Source: JAAAOZ01 sp964496595 (GTDB lineage Bacteria > Chloroflexota > Anaerolineae > B4-G1 > SLSP01). Taken from it: a stretch of DNA of 23,659 bases. Location of the stretch: positions 1 through 23,659 of the forward strand of contig CAZCAI010000070.1 in the NCBI GenBank assembly GCA_964496595.1. Direction: 5' to 3'. Positions within the stretch are counted from its first letter, which is position 1; every line of letters starts with the position of its first letter. Positions 14,587-22,117 of the stretch are shown in pieces. Below the pieces are notes generated by a model that saw only the letters and a program-made list of their open reading frames with translations, made no database searches and was not told where the DNA came from. The translations under genes were made by a program, and so were the position numbers.

Positions 14587-15071
14587 AGATCCATCTCGAA
14601 GTGCATATCGCCCTCCCGCACGCCTGACGCACGGAAGCCGTAGGTCTGATAGAAATCGATGACGCCCTGCCACGTGGCCGTCGTCTCCAACACCAGGCGC
14701 CGATAGCCTGCCGCGCGCGCCGCCGCGCACAACGCATCCAACAGCGCCCGCCCAATACCCTGACGCCGGCAATCGCGCGCCACGGACATCCGCACCACGC
14801 GGGCCGCGCCCTCCTCGTCAGGCTCAGGAAGAATCGCGCCCGTGCCGACTAAACGCTCGCCGTCATCCCCCTCACTCCCTCCCACAGAAGGGGAAGCATT
14901 TTGCCACACCGTGAGGAAACGGCCCGCCGCATAGGTCGCAGCGATGTCGTCCAGGTCGGGGTTCAGCGTGGGATCGAGCACGCCCCAGTGCTCCACCAGG
15001 CCCTCTAAGATGAGACCCTTCACGGCTGCCTGGTCGCGCCGCTCAAAGGGTCGGATCGTCACGGGAAGCAT
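14583..15071 (-). CDS. GNAT-family N-acetyltransferase
   Basis: 162 residues. The acetyl-CoA site is motif A, RVVRMSVARDCRRQGIGRALL (91-111, with RRQGIG), followed by AAGYRRLVLETTATW and FYQTYGF near the C-terminus. Substrate unknown. Residues about 58-72 (ASPSVGGSEGDDGE) form an acidic, glycine-rich stretch between two strands where relatives have a short hairpin. Its DNA matches an insert in the neighbouring Sua5 gene. The ATG follows directly on the Sua5 TAG, and the stop overlaps the cysH start by 4 bases, so the three are translationally coupled. Confidence 0.88.
   Translation of the reverse strand: MLPVTIRPFERRDQAAVKGLILEGLVEHWGVLDPTLNPDLDDIAATYAAGRFLTVWQNASPSVGGSEGDDGERLVGTGAILPEPDEEGAARVVRMSVARDCRRQGIGRALLDALCAAARAAGYRRLVLETTATWQGVIDFYQTYGFRASGVREGDMHFEMDL
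14861..14900. repeat. Short repeat inside GNAT gene, in frame (copy A)
   Basis: Plus-strand core CTCACTCCCTCCCACAGAAG (14871-14890) then GGGGAAG. It aligns to CTCAATCCCCCCCACA then GGGGATG in the Sua5 gene at about 15462-15485, with few mismatches and a 2-bp gap. It encodes the extra loop SPSVGGSEGDD. Confidence 0.55.
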
Positions 15072-16145
15072 CTATGCCACCCGGATCACATCGCCGCCAG
15101 CCGCGCGGGTGAGCCGGTCGCGCACGGCCAGGCCCAGGCCCGCGCTGCCGAAATCGCGCGCTAAGATGACGGAGACGCCCGCCGCATCCAAAGCGCGCAG
15201 GGCCGCGAAGAGCCGTCGCGCAATAGCGGGCACGTCACCTTGGGTGCCTAACGTCTGGATGATTCCCGGTGCGTCCGCCAGCGCCGCGCGATCCTCCTCG
15301 GCGATCAACAACCCCACGCGCTCGCCCGCCGCATCCAGATCGAAGGCCGCGGCGCGCAGGGCGGGCAATACAATCGCACGTGGGCCGGTGTAGAATCGCA
15401 CGCGCGCGCGCGGCGCATAGTGCTGAGCTAACGTTCCTGGTGACGGGGCCGCCTCACCCTCCTCAATCCCCCCCACAGGGGATGTGGCAGATTGCGTATA
15501 CACGGCCACCGCGCCTAAGACGGCGCGCAACGCCTCGCGGCTCACGCCGCCGGGACGGAGAATCGTCGGCGTGGAGGTCGCCAGCGAGAGCACCGTCGAT
15601 TCGACGCCGATGGACGTGGGGCCAGCGTCGAGCACCATAGGGATGCGCCCGTCAAGATCGGCCAGCACGTGTTCGGCGCGCGTGGGGCTGACGTGGCCAA
15701 AGCGGTTGGCGCTCGGCGCAGCGATGGGCGCGTTGGCCTCGCGGAGCAGGGCCAGCGCCACCGGATGGGCCGGGACGCGCACGGCAACGGTCTCGCCGCC
15801 GGCGGTCACTACGTCGGGGATGCGCTCGCCGCGCGGCAGTACCAGGGTCAAGGGGCCGGGCCAGAAGCGCGCGGCCAACTCGCGCGCGATGGACGATACA
15901 TGCGCCGCCACCTGCGGCAGCCACGTCGCATCCGCCAGATGGACGATGAGAGGGTCGTACGCGGGGCGCTCTTTGGCCGCGAAGATGCGCTGGACAGCCT
16001 CGGCCCGCCAGGCATCCGCGCCCAAGCCGTAGACCGTCTCCGTGGGGAACGCGACGACCTCGCCGGCGCGGATCAACAGCGCCGCCTGAGCGATGGCCTC
16101 CGGCTCAGGCTGCTGTGGGTCGACAGGGAGAACGCGGGTTTCCAT
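15072..16145 (-). CDS. ywlC: Threonylcarbamoyl-AMP synthase (Sua5/YwlC type)
   Basis: 357 residues. Makes threonylcarbamoyl-AMP from threonine, bicarbonate and ATP for the t6A37 tRNA modification. The YrdC domain covers about 15-210 with FPTETVYGLG (33-42), KERPAYDPL (58-66) and SANRFGHVSPT (145-155). The C-terminal Sua5 domain starts at SPGTLAQHYAP (235-245). The linker between them, residues about 219-233, holds TSPVGGIEEGE, whose DNA matches an insert in the GNAT gene. The start chosen overlaps the upstream stop as TGATG. An in-frame ATG at 16178 would overlap the upstream gene by 34 bases and is less likely. Confidence 0.95.
   Translation of the reverse strand: METRVLPVDPQQPEPEAIAQAALLIRAGEVVAFPTETVYGLGADAWRAEAVQRIFAAKERPAYDPLIVHLADATWLPQVAAHVSSIARELAARFWPGPLTLVLPRGERIPDVVTAGGETVAVRVPAHPVALALLREANAPIAAPSANRFGHVSPTRAEHVLADLDGRIPMVLDAGPTSIGVESTVLSLATSTPTILRPGGVSREALRAVLGAVAVYTQSATSPVGGIEEGEAAPSPGTLAQHYAPRARVRFYTGPRAIVLPALRAAAFDLDAAGERVGLLIAEEDRAALADAPGIIQTLGTQGDVPAIARRLFAALRALDAAGVSVILARDFGSAGLGLAVRDRLTRAAGGDVIRVA
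15450..15488. repeat. Short repeat inside Sua5 gene, in frame (copy B)
   Basis: Plus-strand CTCAATCCCCCCCACAGGGG followed by ATG, related to copy A at 14861-14900 in the neighbouring GNAT gene. Read on the minus strand it encodes SPVGGIEEG in the linker between the two Sua5 domains. A CCCC/GGGG stem around TGTG gives it hairpin potential. Confidence 0.55.
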
Positions 16146-17704
16146 CACGCGGCCCCCGTCTTCGTGACGACTTGCCACTCGGTGATGCTCCGCGTCTCGG
16201 TACTGAAGGCGACGCCGATGTGGTAAATGGGTCTCTCCGCGCGTTGATATTGCTCATCGTAGCCGCGCGCGGCGATCTGCGCCAGGGCCACTTCCGCCGT
16301 CCCATCCAACTTGAACTCGAAGATGAAGACGCCCTCGTCCAACTCGATCACCGCATCGATGCGCCCGCGATTCGTCCGCACCTCCGCCCCGATTTGCAAG
16401 CCCATCAGCTTGAAGATGAGGTAGAAGACCGTCTGGTAATAGCGCTCCTGCGGAATCTGGATGTCGTAGGGAATCCCGGCGAAGAAGACGCCCAGCGCGG
16501 CGAAGAACGCCTCCCACGCCTGCGCCTGCAATGCATCCAGCAAATCCCATAGGTGGCCGCCAATCAGGCCATCGCTCGCGCTGCTGAACGCATCTAACAG
16601 ATGGTGCATAAAGGCGTTCTGCACCTCGTAGTTTGGGTACGAGAGCCGGTAGAGCCGCGAGCGCGGATCGTAGTCCTTGATGGTCAAGTAACCCGTCTGC
16701 CACAACAGCGGCACCGGGCGCAGGTCTTCGATCTCGTAGCTGCTGAAGGTCAACTCGTTCACCCGCAGCGATTCCAACTCGCGCACGTCGTAGCCCTTAC
16801 TCTTCAACAACCTGATCAGGAAGGTCGGCGTCCCCGTCTCGAACCAGTAGTTGCGGAAATCCTGCATATCGCAGACCAACAGCAGAGAGAAGGGATTGTA
16901 CACCGGCGCGCCGCGCTTGGAGAACCGAAATCCATTGTACCAATCTCGAATGCGCCTCATCAATTCCGGGGAAGTCGCATCCGTGTTTTCCGCAAAGACT
17001 TGGATATAATCACGAAAGTCGCGCTCCAATTCCTCCTGCGTGAAACCCAATAAAGTCGCGTAGCGATTATCGAGCGTGATATCTTTCAGGTTGTTCAGCC
17101 CGGAGAAGACGCCGACTTTGCTGAATTTGCTCACGCCCGTCAGGAAGACAAAGCGCACGTAGGCATCCATTCCTTTGATCACCGCGTAGAAGCTCTTCAG
17201 CACCTCGCGAATCTCCGCCGCGGCTGCTGGATGGTCGATATTGTCGATGATGGGCTTATCGTACTCATCGATCAGGATCACGACGCCGGCGCGATCCGCC
17301 AAGGCCCGCATAAGGTCGCGAAGCTTCTTTTGATAATCACCCGCGCCCAAGACGACCTCATGATCCGCCGCGATTTCTCCCAGCCGCTCCGCCAGCTTCT
17401 GCTCCAATTGCTCAGCATTCTCCACGCGAAACAGGCTGAAGTCGATGCGGATCACCGGGTGAACGGGCCACGCATAATCGCTCTGGGCGAGCCACAGCCC
17501 CTCGAACAGCTCCCGTTGCCCCGCGAAGATCGCCGCCAGCGTCGAGAGCAGTAGGCTCTTGCCAAAGCGGCGCGGGCGCGAGAGGAAGTAAACGCCAGGG
17601 CCGCGTAACAGTTGGTAAATCTCCTGTGTTTTATCTACGTAGAGATACCCTTCGTTGATTAGCTTACCAAATGTCTGCACGCCAATGGGCAATGGTTTCA
17701 ACAT
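16145..17704 (-). CDS. AAA-ATPase-like / PD-(D/E)XK nuclease-like protein
   Basis: 519 residues. The N-terminal AAA-ATPase-like domain (PF09820 type) opens with PIGVQTFGKLINEGYLYVDK. It has a variant P-loop SRPRRFGKS (42-50) and Walker B VVILIDEYDKP (141-151). The C-terminal nuclease-like domain (PF08011 type) contains Asp450 in RIDAVIEL and the EFK pair Glu463/Lys465, the PD-(D/E)XK pattern. These proteins are abundant, often multi-copy, in some phyla, and their function is not established; defence or selfish-element roles have been suggested. It lies 21 bp after the PqqD-like gene with AGGAG before its ATG, and its stop overlaps the Sua5 start by one base, so it is embedded in the run. All key residues are present, so it is probably intact. 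Confidence 0.92.
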   Translation of the reverse strand: MLKPLPIGVQTFGKLINEGYLYVDKTQEIYQLLRGPGVYFLSRPRRFGKSLLLSTLAAIFAGQRELFEGLWLAQSDYAWPVHPVIRIDFSLFRVENAEQLEQKLAERLGEIAADHEVVLGAGDYQKKLRDLMRALADRAGVVILIDEYDKPIIDNIDHPAAAAEIREVLKSFYAVIKGMDAYVRFVFLTGVSKFSKVGVFSGLNNLKDITLDNRYATLLGFTQEELERDFRDYIQVFAENTDATSPELMRRIRDWYNGFRFSKRGAPVYNPFSLLLVCDMQDFRNYWFETGTPTFLIRLLKSKGYDVRELESLRVNELTFSSYEIEDLRPVPLLWQTGYLTIKDYDPRSRLYRLSYPNYEVQNAFMHHLLDAFSSASDGLIGGHLWDLLDALQAQAWEAFFAALGVFFAGIPYDIQIPQERYYQTVFYLIFKLMGLQIGAEVRTNRGRIDAVIELDEGVFIFEFKLDGTAEVALAQIAARGYDEQYQRAERPIYHIGVAFSTETRSITEWQVVTKTGAA

Positions 17705-17725
17705 CTCAACATCTCCTGGCTTGGA

Positions 17726-18016
17726 TCAACCGGTGCTTTGCTTTACAGAGGCCAGCACCCCGCGTTGCACCAACATCTCGGCGAAGTTGAGCACATCCGG
17801 CTCGACCACGTCAAGTTCCGCGCCGAAGTGCTCCGCCACAGCCGCAGCGATATCGCGCAGCGAGCGCGTCCCATCGGCCATCTGTAAGATCAGCGCGCCG
17901 GTGGCGTTGAGCACGATGAATTTGCCCTGCGTGGGCAGCACAACCACCGCTTCGCCATCGACCTCACGGGTCACGACATCGGATTGCGCAACTAAGACAT
18001 CATCCCAATTGGCCAT
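17726..18016 (-). CDS. PqqD-like peptide-binding protein
   Basis: 96 residues. Fits the PqqD/RRE fold: VVTREVDGEAVVVLPTQGKFIVLNATGALIL (14-44) gives the three-stranded winged part, then helices LRDIAAAVAEHF and PDVLNFAEMLVQRGVL. Relatives bind the leader of a ribosomal peptide, or partner HprK-like kinases. The start has GGGAGG six to seven bases upstream; the open frame extends 19 codons further but lacks a better site. It overlaps the HprK-like gene by 17 bases. No radical-SAM enzyme or lasso cyclase is nearby, so its client is unknown. Confidence 0.85.
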   Translation of the reverse strand: MANWDDVLVAQSDVVTREVDGEAVVVLPTQGKFIVLNATGALILQMADGTRSLRDIAAAVAEHFGAELDVVEPDVLNFAEMLVQRGVLASVKQSTG

Positions 18017-18803
18017 CGAGGACCTCCCAAAATGAAACATCACGTCGAAAATGAAGCGCGTAGACCGGCACATCGGCCATCACGTCCTCCCAGCGCGCCA
18101 TCGCTTGCGGGAGCCAGGCTGCATCCGAGGAGAGGACGGGCGTATTGGCGATAAGTTCGCCCAGGCTCTGCGCCCGCGAGAGCGGTTCTAAGAATATCTC
18201 CATATCCTTGACCAACCACAGCAAAGAGCGCAGCGGCGCGCGAGCGACATCGCCGCGCCGCTTGCCAAATGGCGTGGCCTGAATCTGCCATCCGCGGGCT
18301 GCGTCAGCGTCGGGCCATAAGAGCACCAGGTCATCGTTCAGGACGGGATCGGGCGCGGAGAGCCTGGCAGCGGTCGTCTTGCCGCTGCCAGATAGGCCAA
18401 ACATCCCATAGCCACGCTCCTGATGAACGATCCCCGCCGCGTGGAAGAGCAACCCGCCCTGGGTAAATGCTTGCACGGCGCAGGCCACGCGCACGAAGTA
18501 GCTCATATCGCCAGGGGTGGCCGCCGGGTGAGCGTGGAGACGCGCCGTTTGCGCTTCGGGGACAATATAGCCTTCGAATCCGGGGGCCTCCAGCGTGCAA
18601 CGTCCGGCCTGACAGCGCGGCAATGTCTCGAAGAGCGGCGCTTCGGGCGCGGCCAAGTTGCTCGCCTCGGCCAACTCCACCGTCCATTTGCGGCGCACGA
18701 AGTCGGAACTCCAATCGGCCCAGGCGCGCGCCAACGGCGTCACCCATCGCGGGTGTCCCTGCACCGATATTCGTATCTTGCCCAACGCCAGCGACCATTT
18801 CAT
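18000..18803 (-). CDS. HprK-like kinase (HPr kinase-related protein)
   Basis: 267 residues. The C-terminal half carries HAAGIV (121-126) and a P-loop GLSGSGKTT (136-144), followed by VLNDDLVLL (154-162), the paired aspartates seen in HPr-kinase relatives. The N-terminal 110 residues resemble the non-catalytic part of HprK-related proteins rather than true HprK. Such kinases sit beside PqqD-like and nucleotidyltransferase genes in lasso-peptide clusters (where one phosphorylates the peptide) and in exosortase-linked loci. The start ATG overlaps the Fn3-like gene's stop as ATGA; the frame stays open upstream to 18944, inside that gene. True HPr kinase is unlikely, as no HPr gene is nearby and length and context differ. 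Confidence 0.85.
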   Translation of the reverse strand: MKWSLALGKIRISVQGHPRWVTPLARAWADWSSDFVRRKWTVELAEASNLAAPEAPLFETLPRCQAGRCTLEAPGFEGYIVPEAQTARLHAHPAATPGDMSYFVRVACAVQAFTQGGLLFHAAGIVHQERGYGMFGLSGSGKTTAARLSAPDPVLNDDLVLLWPDADAARGWQIQATPFGKRRGDVARAPLRSLLWLVKDMEIFLEPLSRAQSLGELIANTPVLSSDAAWLPQAMARWEDVMADVPVYALHFRRDVSFWEVLDGQLG

Positions 18804-19243
18804 TCGCGCTTCGACCTCCGTCGTCGCATCAACAGCCAGCCGCCCAGCCCCAGCAACACGCCCCCCTCGACGCGACTCCAGAGGCGCGGCAAACCCGCCC
18901 GCGTCGAGACTGTCTCCGGGTAGGCGTTGACCGTGCCATCCCACTCCACCTCTTCGATGCGGTAGGTGTATTTACATCCCACCGTCGCCGTCTCATCGAC
19001 GAAGCGATAGTCCGCGCCGGCGATCTCATCGCCCTGCGCGGGGATCAACGCGGCATTGACCTGCTCGAAGTGGGCGCTATCCGCCTCGGCGCGATAGACG
19101 TTAAATCCGGCGGTTTCCACCTCGCTGGCAGTTTCCCACGTCAAGGCGACGGGGGCAGGCGGGAAGAGAAGCAAGCCCAGTCCAACGAGCGCTAACAGTA
19201 TGGATGGGAGATCAGCAAGCTTGATTTTCAGTGAGCCAGTCAT
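18800..19243 (-). CDS. Small membrane protein with one Fn3-like domain
   Basis: 147 residues, not recognised as a named family. A hydrophobic N-terminal segment (13-28, SILLALVGLGLLLF) is followed by one fibronectin-III-like domain (about 32-112), with ALTWETASEVETAGFNVYR and a YTYRIEEVEWDGT strand pair. A second short hydrophobic stretch (125-139, VEGGVLLGLGGWLL) runs into RRRR at 140-143. The tail looks like a sorting-signal layout (short linker, helix, basic end) but lacks a PEP or LPXTG motif. The ATG lies inside the nucleotidyltransferase gene (32-base overlap) and has no clear ribosome site, so coupling is likely. It may be the surface-displayed client of the cassette; that is inference. 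Confidence 0.75.
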   Translation of the reverse strand: MTGSLKIKLADLPSILLALVGLGLLLFPPAPVALTWETASEVETAGFNVYRAEADSAHFEQVNAALIPAQGDEIAGADYRFVDETATVGCKYTYRIEEVEWDGTVNAYPETVSTRAGLPRLWSRVEGGVLLGLGGWLLMRRRRSKRE

Positions 19244-20345
19244 AGAGTTGGCGTTGCGCCTTCCAAGCCGATTGCGTACCCGACTCGCGCGTCAGCAAGC
19301 GCCACAGCGCCGGACCATGATGCTTGAGTAAGCCAAATGGGCGCCGGAAGAGAAACGCTACCTTCTCCCACCCTTGTAATTGCCGCCGCGCTGGGGAATC
19401 CCCAAAAAGAACCACACGCGCATAGGAAAGCACACCTCGCAGGTCGCGACTTGGCAAATCTCGCCAGATGGCCGGCATACGCTGCACCAACTCGCCACAG
19501 ATGACACGTTGCGCCGTCGTTAAAACCTCCGCAGGCGGAGAGGGGAATAGCATAGCGACCTCGGAGGGCCACGCCTCGTCCCAGAACCACTCGGCAAGCG
19601 ATAGAGCTAGCCCGACGACATGCGTCATCTGCGCGGCCTCCGCTCGCGCCGCGAGGGCATGCCACTCCGTCTCGGACCAGTCCGCTGTCCAAAATTTGAG
19701 GTCGGCTAAGGATAAAAGGCCCGCATTTAAGCGATGCGTGATCATGGCATGCGCGATAAGATAGAGAAAATGATCCACCGGATGAGGCGCCTGAATACTG
19801 GGAAAAAGATTCCAGTTCTGCAAGCGATCGCGCCATCGTTCGAATGTAAAATCATCAAAATTACGAACCAGCGAAGTATGGACCTCGATCAGTAACCCCG
19901 GTTGTTTGGGCAATAAAGGTGGCATATGCCAACGACGCATCCCACTCGTTTCCATCTGATAGCCCTCCGCGCGCAACGCCGCCACCAAGGGGGAAGCATC
20001 AGAGGGCGCCACCAAGAGGTCGATATCCTTGTAAACACGCATCCAGGGGCTGGGATACCTCTGAGCCACCACGGCTCCCTTGACCAGGATGATGGGCATA
20101 TCCAGGCGCTGGGCCAATTGCCCTAACTCTTTCAGTTGACGAAGGGCCAGGGCTTGTTGGGCTTGATTTTGATAGCGCGCTTGCTGAGCGGCCCGGGGAA
20201 GAGGCGTGGGGAGAGACCATCCTCGCTGATTGGCCCGCCACTCGATCAGAGGCAACAGGCGATGCGCCGTCGCCCAGGCCAGCAGCTTCGGCGCCGGCTG
20301 ATCGCTCTCTCCATGCCACCACAAGGACAGCAGTTCTTCTGTCAC
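19212..20345 (-). CDS. Nucleotidyltransferase family protein (PF14907 type)
   Basis: 377 residues. The active-site region is ILVKGAVVAQRY (86-97) followed by MRVYKDIDLLV (102-112), with Lys89-Gly90 and Asp107/Asp109 as expected for the family's LKG...DIDLLV pattern. Helical regions follow, including YLIAHAMITHRLNAGLLSLADLKFW. Such proteins occur in lasso-peptide clusters and in polysaccharide/exosortase loci. A GTG start at 20345 with GAGGAG four bases upstream is chosen; a GTG at 20360 without a ribosome site would add five residues. The gene follows the Wzz-type gene closely and overlaps the Fn3-like gene. Confidence 0.88.
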   Translation of the reverse strand: MTEELLSLWWHGESDQPAPKLLAWATAHRLLPLIEWRANQRGWSLPTPLPRAAQQARYQNQAQQALALRQLKELGQLAQRLDMPIILVKGAVVAQRYPSPWMRVYKDIDLLVAPSDASPLVAALRAEGYQMETSGMRRWHMPPLLPKQPGLLIEVHTSLVRNFDDFTFERWRDRLQNWNLFPSIQAPHPVDHFLYLIAHAMITHRLNAGLLSLADLKFWTADWSETEWHALAARAEAAQMTHVVGLALSLAEWFWDEAWPSEVAMLFPSPPAEVLTTAQRVICGELVQRMPAIWRDLPSRDLRGVLSYARVVLFGDSPARRQLQGWEKVAFLFRRPFGLLKHHGPALWRLLTRESGTQSAWKAQRQLYDWLTENQAC

Positions 20346-20371
20346 GCTTCTCCTCTGCACCGCAATTGTAT

Positions 20372-22048
20372 CTACGAGGTGGGCGTCGCGTCACCTTGCC
20401 GCCGCAACCAGCGCCGAGGATCGCTCACCACGCCAATATAATCAAAGAGGAACGCGCCGAAGACGCCCATCATCAGGCCGATGGCTAATCCGATGGCCGT
20501 GTTCATCATCTTCTGCGGCGAGACCGGCGAGCGCGGCGGGACTGCCGTCGAGGCGAAGCGCACCTCGGTGCTGCCGGTGGCCTGGGCGACCTCGATCTCC
20601 TGCTTTTTGGACAAGAGATTGCTATAGGTTTGCCAGGCCAAGCTCCGTTCTTTTTGTCTCTCTTCCTTCAAGTCCTGGAGGCGCACCACCTCAGCCCGCA
20701 GCAGACGCACCTCTTGCTCCAATTGATCGATCTCTTGGGTGAAGGGGGTCTCCAAGATATCCGAGTAGGTCAACAAGCCTTTCCAATCTGCCGTGCGCTC
20801 CAGCGCCTTTTCAGACTCGGAATCCGTCATATCCAAATAGTCCGGCGTCAGGGTTTGCAGAAACTCGTAGCTCTGATTTTGGGCCAATGCCGACTCGTAT
20901 TGCTCGATGATGGATTCTTGAACGGCTATGTCAGCTTCCATCATCGCGATCAAATTCTCCAGATCGGCCAATTGCTCCTCGCGGCTGAGATCGACGGTCA
21001 GCACCTCTTCCAACGAGGTCGCTTGTAGCTCCAGGCTTTCCACCGGCAATCCACCTACCGCCAGCACCTTCTGCTTGAAATTATAAATGGACAACCCCAT
21101 CGTACGCGCGCTGATGTCATCGCCGCTGAGCAATTGCTCGCGGATCACGCCCGCCTCATAGAGAAGCGTCTCAAAACGCTGTTTGCGCTCATAGGCGTCC
21201 GTGTATTCACTGAGCATCTCGCTAAGGCGCTTTTCAAAGGTGAGGAGATTGAAATTGATCTCCGAGCCGACGGAAACATTGAACAGGCGCTTCTGAACGT
21301 CCGCCTGGCGCGTGACAATCTCCGCCACACTATCCTGACGGCCGGTTCGCAATTTAGCCAACAACTCCTCTTGTTCGGCCACCTGGCGCTGCAACTCCCC
21401 GATGCGATCCTGCTCGGTGAGGAATTCGATCCATGCCGTTTGCGCTGTATCATAAGCAATCTTGGCATTATCCACCTGGGATTGAATATCCTCAAAAGGT
21501 ATCGCGGCATCGACGCCATAGATCATATTGATATGCCGCTCGAATGCCCCGGCCCAAGCGTTCGCGATCAGGGCGGCCGTTTCGGGATCTTCATCCGTGA
21601 CGATGATCTGGATCGTGTTGCTTTCGCCGCCTCCCTCAGGAGAAAAGAGTTCACCCTTCACTTTAGACGAGAGGACTGAAGGCTCCAACTCTTCCGAGGG
21701 CAACACGCCGGCCAACGCCTCGGCAACCTGGGAGGCGATGGCCCCATCCTTGACCATCCCGGTTAAGGTGTTCAATCGCCGGGAGGTGCGGTCGATCAAG
21801 GCCGAGGACCCCTGCACCTGCGTGCTGAACAACATATCCTCCTCTGTCATCGACTCAATACCGGAGCCGAACGAGACCTCGACTTTGCTCTTCAGCAGCA
21901 CCACGCCCGCGTTCGCCTCATAGATGGGCGTCATCAACGAACTGACCACGTAGGCGCTGCCCCCCACCAACACGGCGGCCAATCCGATCAGCCACCACCA
22001 GCGCAACAGAATATCAATATAAATAGTTAGATCGATTTCTTCTTCCAT
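20372..22048 (-). CDS. Polysaccharide chain-length determinant (Wzz-type) protein
   Basis: 558 residues. An N-terminal Wzz domain opens with IDLTIYIDILLRWWWLIGL and its membrane helix (about 15-36). A long periplasmic/extracytoplasmic region (about 40-505) has extensive coiled coil, for example EQLADLENLIAMMEADIAV and IDQLEQEVRLLRAEVVRL. A second helix lies near 515-540, preceded by the proline-rich STAVPPRSPVSPQK typical of the family. No cytoplasmic tyrosine-kinase domain follows, so it is the CapA/CpsC-like form that would need a separate kinase. It controls length or export of surface polysaccharide with the Wzy-like protein upstream. AGGAG lies 11 bases before the ATG. Confidence 0.92.
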   Translation of the reverse strand: MEEEIDLTIYIDILLRWWWLIGLAAVLVGGSAYVVSSLMTPIYEANAGVVLLKSKVEVSFGSGIESMTEEDMLFSTQVQGSSALIDRTSRRLNTLTGMVKDGAIASQVAEALAGVLPSEELEPSVLSSKVKGELFSPEGGGESNTIQIIVTDEDPETAALIANAWAGAFERHINMIYGVDAAIPFEDIQSQVDNAKIAYDTAQTAWIEFLTEQDRIGELQRQVAEQEELLAKLRTGRQDSVAEIVTRQADVQKRLFNVSVGSEINFNLLTFEKRLSEMLSEYTDAYERKQRFETLLYEAGVIREQLLSGDDISARTMGLSIYNFKQKVLAVGGLPVESLELQATSLEEVLTVDLSREEQLADLENLIAMMEADIAVQESIIEQYESALAQNQSYEFLQTLTPDYLDMTDSESEKALERTADWKGLLTYSDILETPFTQEIDQLEQEVRLLRAEVVRLQDLKEERQKERSLAWQTYSNLLSKKQEIEVAQATGSTEVRFASTAVPPRSPVSPQKMMNTAIGLAIGLMMGVFGAFLFDYIGVVSDPRRWLRRQGDATPTS

Positions 22049-22117
22049 TTTATTAAACGCTCCTATTCTGCTTATTTGTGTCTGATGTGTATATATCTTC
22101 CCAGCCTAGGGCCTATT

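Noticed and set aside
18000..18803. True HPr kinase/phosphorylase
   Set aside because: Only the P-loop half resembles HprK; there is no HPr or PTS gene, and the gene overlaps PqqD-like and Fn3-like genes, fitting the HprK-related group instead.
17726..20345. Complete lasso-peptide cluster
   Set aside because: PqqD-like, HprK-like and nucleotidyltransferase genes fit, but no cyclase, leader protease, exporter tied to it or precursor peptide is visible in the window.
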